Part shown: positions 1 through 9,813 of the stretch, in pieces
Layout of the letters: each line of letters begins with the position of its first letter
Numbering within the stretch: the stretch's first letter is position 1
Assembly (NCBI GenBank): GCA_017856235.1
Contig: JAFMFH010000002.1
Location: 18,405 to 82,404, forward strand
DNA from: Flavobacteriaceae bacterium
GTDB taxonomy: Bacteria > Bacteroidota > Bacteroidia > Flavobacteriales > Flavobacteriaceae
Length of the DNA stretch: 64,000 nt
Direction of reading: 5' to 3'
Translations under genes and position numbers: made by a program
The notes under the pieces: generated by a model
Database searches by the model: none
What the model was told of the DNA's origin: nothing
What the model saw: only the letters and a program-made list of their open reading frames with translations

Positions 1-1127
1 AGATTTACAATTGTTTCTTCAGGAGTTTCACCTCTAAGTTCAGCAGCCTCAGCAATAGTCCTACCTCTATACTTATCAGACATAGACTGTTTATTAAACC
101 CTACCATTAATATGTCTTCGGGTGGCTGTTCTGAAAGTTCTTTTCTAATATCCTTAAAAAGCCTTTCTCTTATATCCGGCCTTTTCATTCGGTTAATCCA
201 AGCTTGCCTTCCTCCTTCCTGAACCCAGGTTGGAATAACTCCAGTTAATCCAGTTGATGATGCTGGGTATGTATACATATCTGCAGTTATTTTTAGACCA
301 CTTTCTCTTGCTTTTTCAACCTTCATAATAACTGAGTCTAATAGGTGCCAATTTGGTTTTCTTGAAGCTTTAAGGTGATATATTTGAGATGGTATACTTG
401 CTCTTTCAGCAATCTCAAGCAATTCATCTACTGCCTCTAAAACTCTCGAATCCTCATTTCTAATGTGAGATATATAACTTCCTCCATAAGATGATGCAAT
501 TTTTGATAATTCAACTAATTCATCTGTATCAGCATAATCTCCAGGAGCGTAGATTAATGATGATCCGATACCCATTGCTCCTTCCTCCATAGCAATTTTT
601 ACAATATTTTTCATTGAATCCATTTCATACTCTGTAGCCTTTCTATTCTCAAAACCTATTTCTTGAATTCTAACTGTTGCTGCTCCTAGATATGAGGCAA
701 TATTTGTTGAAACTCCACTTTGTTCAAGTTCTTCCATGGCTTCTCCAAATCCAACAAAATTATTATTTTCTATTGATCCTCTTGGACCAGGAGATGTTCC
801 TTCTCCAAAAACCTCAAGGGTAACACCTTGCTTGAGATCACTAAGAGATCTCCCATCTTGCATTAAAGTATTATATCCCCAACTAAGCATATTTACAAAA
901 CCAGGTGAAATAATTTTATTAGAGGCATCTATTGTATCTTTTGCAATGAAATTCTGTTTTTTGCCAACATAAAAAATAGTATCATTTTTAACTGCAATAT
1001 TTCCAACAAAACCTTTTTTACCTGACCCATCATGTATAGTTCCACCCATAATTAATATATCAACATCATATGTATTATTTGTACAAGAAAGAGTTAAAAA
1101 AATAATTGCGAATAGAAATTTTTTCAT
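1..1127 (-). CDS. D-aminoacylase-like amidohydrolase lipoprotein, C-terminus cut by window edge
   Basis: The frame is open from an ATG at 1127 to the window edge, giving 375 codons with no stop. The N-terminus is a lipoprotein signal (LTLSC, Cys15), so the protein should be exported and membrane anchored. It resembles the amidohydrolase family of N-acyl-D-amino-acid deacylases: the beta-sandwich start, the PGF turn near residue 76, and two conserved histidine segments (SHIRNED at His221, YHLKAS at His251). The usual HxH metal motif after PGF is absent: the sequence reads PGFVNMLSW. The Cys-bearing GNCG-type segment reads FGEGTS. Its ATG overlaps the stop of the alkaline phosphatase gene (ATGA), so the two are probably cotranscribed. 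The substrate is unknown; a degradative role in the periplasm is inferred. Confidence 0.8.
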   Translation of the reverse strand, partial: MKKFLFAIIFLTLSCTNNTYDVDILIMGGTIHDGSGKKGFVGNIAVKNDTIFYVGKKQNFIAKDTIDASNKIISPGFVNMLSWGYNTLMQDGRSLSDLKQGVTLEVFGEGTSPGPRGSIENNNFVGFGEAMEELEQSGVSTNIASYLGAATVRIQEIGFENRKATEYEMDSMKNIVKIAMEEGAMGIGSSLIYAPGDYADTDELVELSKIASSYGGSYISHIRNEDSRVLEAVDELLEIAERASIPSQIYHLKASRKPNWHLLDSVIMKVEKARESGLKITADMYTYPASSTGLTGVIPTWVQEGGRQAWINRMKRPDIRERLFKDIRKELSEQPPEDILMVGFNKQSMSDKYRGRTIAEAAELRGETPEETIVN

Positions 1128-2176
1128 TGATTTACTATTTCAAACAATTTATTAAAAATTTCAGTATTATCATATACACCCTTAAATTTGTGGGCTTTAT
1201 ATCCATAGCTAAAAACAGGAACCATAGTAGCAGTATGACTTCCAGAAACATACTTGTTTTCAACATTAGATTTTAATAAATCACCTCCTGTTATTGCAGC
1301 TCCCCCAGTCTCATGATCAGCAGTTATGACAACAATAGTATTATCATCCTTATCGATAAAATCAAAAACTGTTTTAATTGTATTATCAAATTCAATCATC
1401 TCGCTGTTCATGTGCTTAGGATCATTATCATGACCCCCCCAATCTATTTGAGCTGATTCAACAAGAAGAAAAAAGGGTTTATTTAGACTCTCTAACTTTT
1501 GAATTGTAGATTCAACCAGACTGGGTAAAGATGGTTCTCTGCCTTTATGCTTTTCAATAGGGTCGTCATAACTAGTTAAATATCCAATTTTATTAGAATT
1601 ATTATTCTTATATGTCTCAATACTGGTTGCAAAAAAATAGTCTTCCATCTCAGCTAATAAATTTCTATTATCTGATCTATTATTAAAATATCTTTCACCT
1701 CCTCCAACAAAGAAATTTATTCCACTTTTTGCAAGCTGACTAGCAATATCTTCGTATTGATATCTACTTTTTACCTTTGAATAGTATGATGCAGGAGTTG
1801 CATGAACTATAGTAGAGGTGACTATTATTCCAGTAGAGTAGCCTAAATCTTTACAAATTTCTAAAATACTTTTAACTGGTTTATAATTATCATCCATTCC
1901 AACCAATCTATTTTTTGTTTTTACTCCAGATGACATTGCAGTTCCAGCTGCAGCAGAATCGGTAATTAAGTTACTTGAAGAGTGAGTCTTAATCAATCCT
2001 ACATATTTGGATCTCTCTAAAGATGTATAATTATTATTAGAGTACATTCCAGATGAAATTTGGGAAAGGCCCATACCATCTCCAATCATCATAATAATAT
2101 TTGGTTTTTTAGAGTTCTGACTTTGGACTGTAAAGCAACTTAAAGTAACTAAAAGAAAAAGGGTTTTTTTAATCAT
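1124..2176 (-). CDS. alkaline phosphatase (PhoA family)
   Basis: This 350-residue protein has an N-terminal signal peptide (about residues 1-19) and the hallmarks of the PhoA alkaline phosphatase fold: MIGDGMG at 30-36 supplies the first metal aspartate, TDSAAAGTA at 72-80 carries nucleophile Ser74, Glu240/Asp245/His249 lie in a metal segment, TADHETGG has Asp287 and His288, and SGSHT gives His314. It should release phosphate from organic monoesters in the periplasm. It is shorter than E. coli PhoA but all ligand segments are present. Its stop overlaps the start of the downstream amidohydrolase. No Pho-box-like operator is recognisable upstream, so phosphate control is not shown here. Confidence 0.93.
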   Translation of the reverse strand: MIKKTLFLLVTLSCFTVQSQNSKKPNIIMMIGDGMGLSQISSGMYSNNNYTSLERSKYVGLIKTHSSSNLITDSAAAGTAMSSGVKTKNRLVGMDDNYKPVKSILEICKDLGYSTGIIVTSTIVHATPASYYSKVKSRYQYEDIASQLAKSGINFFVGGGERYFNNRSDNRNLLAEMEDYFFATSIETYKNNNSNKIGYLTSYDDPIEKHKGREPSLPSLVESTIQKLESLNKPFFLLVESAQIDWGGHDNDPKHMNSEMIEFDNTIKTVFDFIDKDDNTIVVITADHETGGAAITGGDLLKSNVENKYVSGSHTATMVPVFSYGYKAHKFKGVYDNTEIFNKLFEIVNQ

Positions 2177-2203
2177 AATGCAAAGTTAAATTTATAATGA
2201 AGA

Positions 2204-3439
2204 TTATCGTAAAGTTTTTATTAATGAATCAATAACTTTACTGTTGTTTTTTTCATTTTTGTAAACATAGTCTGAATTGATTTTACCTAATTTTTTTTCT
2301 TTTTCTTTTCTATGACATAGTTCATTAAATATTTTTGAAAATTCAACAGAATTGTTGATTGATATTACACCACCTAAATCAATTAAATCTTCAGCCTCTT
2401 TAAATCCATGATATAAATTTCCTATAATAACTGGACATGAAAAAACAGAAGGCTCAAGAATATTATGAAGACTATTATTAGAAAAACCCCCGCCTACATA
2501 ACAAAAGTTTGCATATTTATACATATACCTAAGTTTACCAATTGAGTCAACAATTAATACCTTTTTTTGAAAGTCTTCTTCTTTTACTAGGCATGATAGT
2601 TTGACACAAGAATTTCCAAAAATATTCTCTAACTCCTTTATTTGTCTTTTGGATACTTCATGGGGCGCAATAATGGATTTGATATTATTGTTTGTTATAG
2701 ATTCTTTTATAATTTTTATATCTCTTCTCCAAACACTTCCTGCAATAAAACATTTATTATTATTAACAAACTTTTCAATAATATCAATCCTTTTATTTTC
2801 ATTAAGTGTTTTAATTACAGATGTAAATCTTGAGTCGCCTGATTCAACTACATTTTGGATGGAGTACTTATTAAGTATTAATTTTGAATTATTGTCTTGA
2901 ACATAAAAAAAATCAATCATTTTTAATCTGTCTAAAAACCATTTACCAAAAATTCCAAAATAAAAATTACCCTGCTTAAATTTTGAAGAAACAGAATAAA
3001 TAATTGAGTTGTTCTTTTTTAATTCAGATATATAGTTTGGCCATAAATCATTTTTGATAATTACTGCAACTTTAGGATTTACATATTTAATAAACTTTTT
3101 AGCGTTATTTGATAAATCAACTGGTAAATAAGTAATAGAATCTGTATGCTTATAATTTTTAACATTTTCATATCCAGATGGTGAGAAAAATGTGACAATA
3201 ATTTTTAAGTTATTGACTTTAACTTTTAATTCTTCAATTATTGGTTTGGCAATTTCAAATTCTCCCAGTGATGATACATGAAACCAAATATTTTTTTCAT
3301 TGGGATTAATATCCTTTTTCAAAATTCTAAAGGTATCTTTTCTTCCTTCGTGAAATAGATCTATTTTTTTTGAAAACAGTCTAAATGGTATGCTTAAAGC
3401 ATTAATAGTAATGATAAATATTTCATAAATAATTTTCAC
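2204..3439 (-). CDS. waaA: 3-deoxy-D-manno-octulosonic acid transferase (Kdo transferase)
   Basis: The 411-residue product matches the Kdo transferase family. It has an N-terminal hydrophobic anchor, the FHVSSLGEFE segment around 53-62 with the conserved catalytic Glu60, the FSPSGYE motif, and a C-terminal glycosyltransferase half with a GGGFSNNSLHNILEP segment that binds the nucleotide sugar. It transfers Kdo from CMP-Kdo to lipid A precursors at the inner membrane and so indicates a Gram-negative envelope. The ATG at 3439 gives the expected N-terminus. It is transcribed away from the DegT aminotransferase gene, with 41 bases between the starts. The symbol kdtA is a synonym. Confidence 0.92.
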   Translation of the reverse strand: MKIIYEIFIITINALSIPFRLFSKKIDLFHEGRKDTFRILKKDINPNEKNIWFHVSSLGEFEIAKPIIEELKVKVNNLKIIVTFFSPSGYENVKNYKHTDSITYLPVDLSNNAKKFIKYVNPKVAVIIKNDLWPNYISELKKNNSIIYSVSSKFKQGNFYFGIFGKWFLDRLKMIDFFYVQDNNSKLILNKYSIQNVVESGDSRFTSVIKTLNENKRIDIIEKFVNNNKCFIAGSVWRRDIKIIKESITNNNIKSIIAPHEVSKRQIKELENIFGNSCVKLSCLVKEEDFQKKVLIVDSIGKLRYMYKYANFCYVGGGFSNNSLHNILEPSVFSCPVIIGNLYHGFKEAEDLIDLGGVISINNSVEFSKIFNELCHRKEKEKKLGKINSDYVYKNEKNNSKVIDSLIKTLR

Positions 3440-3466
3440 CAGTCCCTTTTTCCAAAAATACTTTTT

Positions 3467-3474
3467 TAATTTTG
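3467..3474 (+). promoter_or_regulatory. predicted -7 box TAATTTTG before the DegT aminotransferase
   Basis: TAATTTTG fits the Bacteroidota -7 consensus TAnnTTTG. It ends six bases before ATG 3481, so transcription would start at or next to the start codon. No good TTTG -33 element is seen at the usual spacing. Confidence 0.45.
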
Positions 3475-3480
3475 TTTTTA

Positions 3481-4611
3481 ATGAAAAAAATAAATATGGT
3501 TGACCTTAATGGTCAATACAAAAAAATTAGATGGCAAATTAATAGAGAGATTAAAAAAGTAATTAAATCATCATCTTTTATTAATGGTCCGTCAGTTAAA
3601 GAATTTCAGCATAATTTACAGAACTTTTTAGGTATTAGGCATGTAATTCCATGTGCAAACGGTACAGATGCTCTTCAAGTTGCATTAATGTCTCTTCAAT
3701 TAAATAAAGGAGATGAGGTTATCACTACAAACTTCTCTTTTGCATCAACTATAGAAGTAATTCTTCTTCTTGGATTAAAGCCTGTTTTAGTAGATATTGA
3801 TCCAAAGACCTTTAATATAAATCCTAGCTTAATTAAAGATAAAATTAGTGAAAAGACTAAAGTTATTATCCCAGTTCACTTATTTGGACAAACATGTAAT
3901 ATGCAAGAAATACTTGAAATAGCTAATAAACATAACTTATTTATTATTGAGGATAATGCTCAAGCTCTTGGCTCTAAATATAAATTTTCAAATTCTGAAA
4001 AACAGATGGCTGGTACTATTGGGGATATTTCTACTACCTCATTTTTCCCTTCAAAGAATTTAGGTTGTTATGGTGATGGTGGAGCAATAATGACAAATTC
4101 AGATAATTTAGCATATAAAATAAAGGGACTGGTTAATCATGGTATGTATGAGAGATATTATCATGATGAAGTTGGTGTAAACTCTAGACTTGATTCCATT
4201 CAAGCTGCAATTTTAAACGTTAAGTTAAAGTATCTTAATAAATATAATACCGCCAGACAGGAATCAGCAGAACTTTATAATGAAAAGTTTGAAAAGATTG
4301 ACTCTCTTGAGATTCCATTTGTTGAATCTGATCCTGATACTCATGTTTACCATCAGTACACCTTAAAGGTTAAAAATGGAATGAGAGAAAAATTAGCTGA
4401 GTGTCTTTCAAAAAATAGCATTCCATTTGGTATATATTATCCTCTTGGATTCCATGAACAAAAGGCTTATAAACAAGAATTTATATCTGACAATGACTTT
4501 CCAGTTACTAATCAAGTAAAAAATGAAGTCATCTCTTTACCGATGCATTCAGAGCTTTCAAAGAGACAGATAAACTATATAACAAATACTGTTTGTAATT
4601 TTTTTGAATAA
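3481..4611 (+). CDS. DegT/DnrJ/EryC1/StrS family sugar aminotransferase
   Basis: This PLP enzyme of about 376 residues has the family hallmarks: ANGTDAL near the N-terminus for cofactor phosphate binding, EDNAQALG for the PLP-contacting Asp, and SFFPSKNLGCYGDGG with the Schiff-base Lys192. Such enzymes aminate keto-sugars bound to nucleotides for lipopolysaccharide or other glycans; it is divergent to the Kdo transferase gene, which fits an envelope role. The exact sugar cannot be read from sequence. ATG 3481 is chosen over an in-frame TTG at 3472 because that TTG lies inside the -7 promoter match. Confidence 0.88.
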   Translation: MKKINMVDLNGQYKKIRWQINREIKKVIKSSSFINGPSVKEFQHNLQNFLGIRHVIPCANGTDALQVALMSLQLNKGDEVITTNFSFASTIEVILLLGLKPVLVDIDPKTFNINPSLIKDKISEKTKVIIPVHLFGQTCNMQEILEIANKHNLFIIEDNAQALGSKYKFSNSEKQMAGTIGDISTTSFFPSKNLGCYGDGGAIMTNSDNLAYKIKGLVNHGMYERYYHDEVGVNSRLDSIQAAILNVKLKYLNKYNTARQESAELYNEKFEKIDSLEIPFVESDPDTHVYHQYTLKVKNGMREKLAECLSKNSIPFGIYYPLGFHEQKAYKQEFISDNDFPVTNQVKNEVISLPMHSELSKRQINYITNTVCNFFE

Positions 4612-4645
4612 TTACCCATTTCTTTTACTTTAGCAAAAACTAAAC

Positions 4646-5917
4646 ATGAGAATATTAATTCTAATTCTATCTACTTTGACTCTTTCAGGTCAAGAAATAT
4701 ATATACACGCTGGAAAAATTTATGACACTAACTCTGGAGAAATAAGTTTAGAAAAAACTATTATTATTTCAAATGATAAAATTAAATCAATTGAAAATGG
4801 ATTTAAAGAGTCAAGTGATGAAAATATTAAAATTTATGACTTGACATCTAAATTTGTCATGCCGGGATTAATTGATTTTCATGTTCATATGGAGAGTGAG
4901 TCAGGAGGCCCTGAGAAATATATTAGTAGGTTTCAAGATAACAAATCAGATATTGCTTTCAAATCCTCAGTTATTGCTAAAAAGACCCTTATGGCGGGCT
5001 TCACAACAGTTAGAGATGTCGGGGGATCTGGTGTAAATATCTCTTTAAGAAATGCAATTAATAATGGTGTTGTTCCTGGACCTAGAATTTTTACTTCGGG
5101 AAAAACAATTGCAACAACTGGTGGTCATGGTGACAGAACTAATGGCTATAGAGATGATCTTGTTGATGATCCAGGTCCGGAGCAAGGAGTTGTAAACTCT
5201 ATTGCTGATGCTAGAAAAGCTGTTAGATATAGATATAAGAATGGAGCTGATTTAATTAAAATTACTGCAACAGGGGGAGTAATGAGTTTAGCAAAAAATG
5301 GTCAAAATCCTCAATTTACAGAAGAAGTAATAAGAGAAATTGTTAAAATTGCAAATGACTATGGTATGCATGTTGCAGCACATGCTCATGGGGATGAAGG
5401 CATGTATAGAGCTGTAAACGCTGGAGTTACTACTATTGAGCATGGATCAATTATGTCAGATAGAACAATGAAACTTATGAAAGAAAAACAAACTTATTTA
5501 GTTCCAACGATAAGTGCAGGAGAACATGTAGCTAAAATGGCTAATATTCCTGGATATTACCCTGAAATAATAATACCAAAGGCTCTTGAAGTTGGGGTTC
5601 AGAATAAAACTACTACAAAAAAAGCATATAAAATGGGTGTTCCAATTGCTTTTGGAACTGATGCAGGTGTTTTTCCCCATGGAGATAATGCGGGAGAATT
5701 TATATTCATGAAAGAGATTGGAATTCCTACTGAATACTCCCTAAAATCTGCTACAATAACAAATGCAAAACTCTTAAATATGGAAAACCTATTAGGCCAA
5801 TTAAGGGAGGGATTTTATGCTGATATTATTGCAGTCAACGAAAGTCCGTTAGACAATATTGCTACTTTAAAAAATGTAATTTTTGTTATGAAAGATGGTA
5901 AAGTATACAAAAATTAG
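4646..5917 (+). CDS. secreted amidohydrolase (imidazolonepropionase-like)
   Basis: The 423-residue product begins with a signal peptide (about residues 1-16) followed by a metal-dependent amidohydrolase domain. Visible ligands are HVH at 79-81 after PGLID, Lys205 in LIKITATGG (the likely carbamylated bridging lysine), His246 and His248, His266 in IEHGS, and Asp339 in FGTDAG. This pattern fits the branch that includes prolidase-like and imidazolonepropionase-like enzymes, often acting on peptides with C-terminal proline or similar amides. An exported peptidase role is inferred. Its stop overlaps the convergent fabD stop by four bases. Confidence 0.88.
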   Translation: MRILILILSTLTLSGQEIYIHAGKIYDTNSGEISLEKTIIISNDKIKSIENGFKESSDENIKIYDLTSKFVMPGLIDFHVHMESESGGPEKYISRFQDNKSDIAFKSSVIAKKTLMAGFTTVRDVGGSGVNISLRNAINNGVVPGPRIFTSGKTIATTGGHGDRTNGYRDDLVDDPGPEQGVVNSIADARKAVRYRYKNGADLIKITATGGVMSLAKNGQNPQFTEEVIREIVKIANDYGMHVAAHAHGDEGMYRAVNAGVTTIEHGSIMSDRTMKLMKEKQTYLVPTISAGEHVAKMANIPGYYPEIIIPKALEVGVQNKTTTKKAYKMGVPIAFGTDAGVFPHGDNAGEFIFMKEIGIPTEYSLKSATITNAKLLNMENLLGQLREGFYADIIAVNESPLDNIATLKNVIFVMKDGKVYKN

Positions 5918-6786
5918 ATTTTTGATACTGATACTTCAGGATTGATTTTTCTTATTAAACCTTGTAGAGTATTACCCGGCCCAACCTCTACAAACTCATT
6001 AATTCCGTCATTTATCATTTCATTTACACTCTGAGTCCAAAGCACTGCTCCTGTCAATTGACTCAATAAATTCATTTTTATTATTTCTGGGTCTTTTACT
6101 GGTTTAGCACTAAAGTTTTGATATATTTTGCAGATAGGCTCTTTAAATTCAGTTTGATCAATTCCTTTTTTGAGATCTTTGATTGCGGATTCCATTAGAT
6201 CTGAATGGAATGCACCACTAACTGGAAGTATTAATACTCTTCTGGCACCTTTTTCTTTAAGAGTTTGACAAGCTTTTTCAACTGCATTGTATTCTCCAGA
6301 AATTACCAACTGACCTGGACAATTGTAGTTAGCAGGTTTTACAACTTCATGAATTTCATTACATACATCTTCAACAATTTTATTTTCCAGTCCTAAAATT
6401 GCCGCCATTGTTCCATTAGTTTTTTGACAAGCTTCTTGCATCGCATTTGCTCTAATTGAAACTAATCTTAATCCTTCTTCAAAACTTATTGCTTTAGTTG
6501 ATACTAGTGCAGAGAACTCTCCAAGTGAATGTCCGGCGCATGCTTGAGGCTTAAACTCTTTTGAAGTTAAGGCAGATATTACTGAATGAATGAAAATTGC
6601 TGGTTGAGTAACTTTTGTTTGTAAAAGATCTTCAGGTGTTCCTTCAAACATTAAGTTAGTGATATTAAATCCCAAAACTTCATTTGACTTATTAAATAAG
6701 TTTCTAGACTCAATAATATTATCATAAATTTCTTTACCCATACCAGGTTTCTGTGATCCTTGACCAGGAAAAATATATGCTTTCAT
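5914..6786 (-). CDS. fabD: malonyl-CoA:ACP transacylase
   Basis: This 290-residue protein has the FabD signatures: FPGQGSQ at 6-12 for the oxyanion loop, GHSLGE with nucleophile Ser87, and GAFHSDLM carrying the catalytic histidine. It loads malonyl groups onto acyl carrier protein to feed fatty acid elongation in the cytoplasm. It is last in the minus-strand cluster after folA, one base after the folA stop, an unusual partner for folate and thymidylate genes but compatible with a compact housekeeping operon. Confidence 0.95.
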   Translation of the reverse strand: MKAYIFPGQGSQKPGMGKEIYDNIIESRNLFNKSNEVLGFNITNLMFEGTPEDLLQTKVTQPAIFIHSVISALTSKEFKPQACAGHSLGEFSALVSTKAISFEEGLRLVSIRANAMQEACQKTNGTMAAILGLENKIVEDVCNEIHEVVKPANYNCPGQLVISGEYNAVEKACQTLKEKGARRVLILPVSGAFHSDLMESAIKDLKKGIDQTEFKEPICKIYQNFSAKPVKDPEIIKMNLLSQLTGAVLWTQSVNEMINDGINEFVEVGPGNTLQGLIRKINPEVSVSKI

Positions 6787-6787
6787 A

Positions 6788-7282
6788 TTATTTCTTTATA
6801 TATGTTAAAAAAGAATATTTCATATTACTATCATCATCTAAATAATTAACTAACTCGTTAACAAGTTCAAACTTGTTTATTGGAATTTCAGGAAAAAAAG
6901 CATCTCCTTGATAATCTTTATAAACTCTTGTTAATTCTATTTTATCTACTAAATTAATTGTCTGAGAGTATATTTCTCCTCCACCAATTATAAATGGTTG
7001 TTGGTCATCTTTACACTCGTAAATAGCATCTTCTATATTTCTAAATACTTCAATACCTTCCGGAGAATAATCTTTATTTCTTGTAATAACAATATTTCTT
7101 CTGTTTGGTAATGGACTAGGAAGAGACTCAAAAGTCTTTCTGCCCATAATAACTGAATGACCTTGAGTCAAATTTTTAAATCTTTTTAAATCTTTTGGTA
7201 TATTCCAAATTAACCTATTATCAAATCCAATAACATTATTGGTTGATGCTGCTGCGATGATTGTTAATTCACTTTTAATCAT
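6788..7282 (-). CDS. folA: dihydrofolate reductase
   Basis: The 164-residue product is of typical DHFR length. Conserved segments are IWNIPKDLKRFK with the catalytic acidic residue Asp31, MGRKTFES at 46-53 for NADPH binding, and IIGGGEIY near 98-105. It regenerates tetrahydrofolate from the dihydrofolate made by thymidylate synthase, whose gene is two bases upstream; the pairing is functionally expected. Confidence 0.95.
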   Translation of the reverse strand: MIKSELTIIAAASTNNVIGFDNRLIWNIPKDLKRFKNLTQGHSVIMGRKTFESLPSPLPNRRNIVITRNKDYSPEGIEVFRNIEDAIYECKDDQQPFIIGGGEIYSQTINLVDKIELTRVYKDYQGDAFFPEIPINKFELVNELVNYLDDDSNMKYSFLTYIKK

Positions 7283-7284
7283 AA

Positions 7285-8109
7285 TTAAATAGAAATCTTA
7301 CCACTTATTGATGGATGTGAATTATAATCTATGATTTCTATATCCTCATATTTAAAATCCTCAATTTTTTTTACAAGAGGGTTAAGTTTAAGTTTAGGTA
7401 ATTTCATTGGCTTTCTTGTCAACTGAAGATCAACTTGTTCTAAATGATTTAAATAAATATGAGTGTCACCAAATGAATGGACGAAATCTCCCACATCATA
7501 TTCACATACTTGAGCTATCATATGAGTTAAAAGAGAATAAGAAGCTATATTAAATGGAACACCTAGAAATACATCTGCACTTCTCTGATACATCTGACAA
7601 GATAGTTTATTATCAGAAACATAAAACTGAAAAAATGCGTGACATGGAGGCAAAGCTGCCTTTCCATTTTTAACATTATCACCGAATGATTTTGAACTAT
7701 CAGGAATAATATTTGGATTCCAAGCTGTCACTATCATTCTTCTACTTGATGGATTATTTTTAAGCGAATAAATTACCTCCTTTAACTGGTCTATGCCATC
7801 AGAATTCCAATTTCTCCATTGGTGCCCATAAATCGGACCAAGATTTCCATTACTATCAGCCCACTCATCCCATATTGTTACACCATTTTCTTTAAGATAC
7901 TTTATGTTTGTGTCACCATTTATGAACCATATAAGCTCATGTATTATTGATCTTAAATGGAGTTTCTTAGTAGTCACAAGAGGAAAACCCTCTTGAAGAT
8001 TAAACCTCATTTGATATCCAAATACACTAATTGTACCTGTGCCAGTCCTGTCCTCTTTTTTTACTCCTTTTTCTTTTATGTGATGAAGTAAATCTAGATA
8101 TTGTTTCAT
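7285..8109 (-). CDS. thyA: thymidylate synthase
   Basis: The 274-residue ThyA-type enzyme has RTGTGT at 21-26 for dUMP phosphate binding, the nucleophile Cys156 in [10 protein letters not shown], and the [17 protein letters not shown] segment. It converts dUMP to dTMP using methylene tetrahydrofolate, producing the dihydrofolate that the adjacent folA product recycles. Its start overlaps the upstream nuclease stop (TAATG), indicating translational coupling. Confidence 0.96.
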   Translation of the reverse strand: MKQYLDLLHHIKEKGVKKEDRTGTGTISVFGYQMRFNLQEGFPLVTTKKLHLRSIIHELIWFINGDTNIKYLKENGVTIWDEWADSNGNLGPIYGHQWRNWNSDGIDQLKEVIYSLKNNPSSRRMIVTAWNPNIIPDSSKSFGDNVKNGKAALPPCHAFFQFYVSDNKLSCQMYQRSADVFLGVPFNIASYSLLTHMIAQVCEYDVGDFVHSFGDTHIYLNHLEQVDLQLTRKPMKLPKLKLNPLVKKIEDFKYEDIEIIDYNSHPSISGKISI

Positions 8110-8732
8110 TATACCTTTTTTCTAAAATCTAATTCATCTCTTAATCTAGCAGCTAATTCATACTCTTCATTTTGAATACTTTTTTCTAACATTTTTTTAA
8201 TGTTTCTAGTTGAAATTTTTTTAATATCCTTAGTGCTTTCAGTTTTAGAATCAGTTGAATCAAATAAGTTATCCTTAAAAAAGTTTTTATCTGTGAGATT
8301 AATCCCATCGGAGTATCTCATATCATCTTCAAACCCTGCTTCATCTAAAATTTCTTTAGTTACAAAAATAGGAGCTTTAAATCTAATTGATAAAGCAATA
8401 GCATCAGACGTTCTTGAATCAATTTTTACCACTTCACTATCTTTTTCACATACCATATTTGAATAGAAAACACCTTCACTCAATTTATGAATGATTACAT
8501 GGTTTAAACTTATATCAAACTTATCAGCAAACCCTTTAAATAGTTCATGAGTAAGAGGCCTGGTAGTCTTAATTTTTTTTTCAAGAGCAATTGCTATTGA
8601 CTGTGCTTCAAAACCTCCTATTACAATTGGTAATTTTTTATTACCATTAACCTCATCTAAAATCAATGCAAAGGCTCCTGAAGCATTATCACTATATGAA
8701 ATTCCATGAATTTTTAGCTCTACCAATTCCAT
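8109..8732 (-). CDS. bifunctional nuclease (BFN/DUF151) family protein with UVR motif
   Basis: The first roughly 130 residues match the BFN (DUF151) domain: a start of [14 protein letters not shown], then [14 protein letters not shown], and [20 protein letters not shown] linker rich in Ser, Thr and Asp leads to a C-terminal UVR-like helical pair around residues 175-205 ([14 protein letters not shown]). Some members have reported RNase and DNase activity; the physiological substrate is not established. It opens the thyA-folA-fabD cluster, an arrangement I associate with Flavobacteriia. Confidence 0.85.
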   Translation of the reverse strand: MELVELKIHGISYSDNASGAFALILDEVNGNKKLPIVIGGFEAQSIAIALEKKIKTTRPLTHELFKGFADKFDISLNHVIIHKLSEGVFYSNMVCEKDSEVVKIDSRTSDAIALSIRFKAPIFVTKEILDEAGFEDDMRYSDGINLTDKNFFKDNLFDSTDSKTESTKDIKKISTRNIKKMLEKSIQNEEYELAARLRDELDFRKKV

Positions 8733-8835
8733 TTAAAATTATAATTTCACAAATTAATTAAATAAAATTTAAATCTCATTAATGGACTATAGGAAATATT
8801 TTTTTTATCATTAAATTCGCTTAAAATTTAAATCT

Positions 8836-9813
8836 ATGAAGACAATTCAATTCAGAGAAGCTATATGTGAAGCAATGTCAGAGGAAATGAGAAGAGATGA
8901 AAGTGTCTATCTAATGGGTGAAGAAGTTGCTGAATATAATGGTGCTTATAAGGCATCAAAGGGAATGCTAGATGAATTTGGTGAATTGAGAGTAATAGAC
9001 ACACCTATTTCTGAGGCTGGTTTCTCAGGTGTTGGTGTTGGTTCTACAATGGTAGGTGCTAGACCAATAATTGAGTTTATGACATTTAACTTCTCATTGG
9101 TTGGAATTGATCAAATAATAAATAATGCTGCTAAAATAAGACAAATGTCCGGAGGTCAATTTCCATGTCCAATTGTTTTTAGAGGTCCAACAGCTTCTGC
9201 TGGTCAACTTGGTGCTACCCACTCTCAAGCATTTGAAAGCTGGTTTGCTAACTGTCCTGGTCTAAAAGTAATTGTTCCATCAAATCCATATGATGCTAAA
9301 GGACTTTTGAAATCTGCAATAAGAGATGATGATCCAGTTATTTTTATGGAATCAGAACAGATGTATGGAGATAAGGGTGAAATTCCTGAAGGTGAATATA
9401 CTTTACCAATCGGTGTTGCAGATATTAAAAGAAAGGGAAAAGATGTAACATTAGTTTCATTTGGAAAGATTATAAAGGAAGCATTTATAGCTGCTGATAT
9501 TCTTGAGAAAGAAGGTATTGAATGTGAAATCATTGATTTAAGAACACTTAGGCCTATTGATTATAATACCATACTAGAATCGGTTAAAAAAACAAATAGA
9601 TTAGTTATTCTTGAAGAGGCTTGGCCCTTTGGAAATGTATCTACTGATATTTCGCACAAAGTTCAGAACGAACTCTTTGATTTTCTTGATGCACCAATTG
9701 AAAAAGTAAATAATGCAGATACCCCTACTCCTTATTCTCCAGTTTTATTAGAAGAGTGGCTTCCAAATAGTGAGGAAGTAATTAAGGCAGTTAAAAAAGT
9801 TCTCTATATTTAA
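8836..9813 (+). CDS. pdhB: pyruvate dehydrogenase E1 component, beta subunit
   Basis: The 325-residue protein matches the E1 beta subunit of 2-oxo acid dehydrogenases: [16 protein letters not shown] near the N-terminus, [15 protein letters not shown] with the TPP-contacting glutamate, [17 protein letters not shown], and a C-terminal transketolase domain with [10 protein letters not shown]. It acts with E1 alpha and E2 to make acetyl-CoA from pyruvate. The partner genes are not adjacent. A weak TAAATTCG -7-like box lies just upstream. Its stop overlaps the hppA stop by four bases in convergent orientation. Confidence 0.93.
   Translation: MKTIQFREAICEAMSEEMRRDESVYLMGEEVAEYNGAYKASKGMLDEFGELRVIDTPISEAGFSGVGVGSTMVGARPIIEFMTFNFSLVGIDQIINNAAKIRQMSGGQFPCPIVFRGPTASAGQLGATHSQAFESWFANCPGLKVIVPSNPYDAKGLLKSAIRDDDPVIFMESEQMYGDKGEIPEGEYTLPIGVADIKRKGKDVTLVSFGKIIKEAFIAADILEKEGIECEIIDLRTLRPIDYNTILESVKKTNRLVILEEAWPFGNVSTDISHKVQNELFDFLDAPIEKVNNADTPTPYSPVLLEEWLPNSEEVIKAVKKVLYI

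Noticed and set aside
736..972. Plus-strand 78-codon open frame inside the D-aminoacylase-like gene
   Set aside because: It lies fully within a well-supported minus-strand gene, has no recognisable domain, and looks like a shadow frame.
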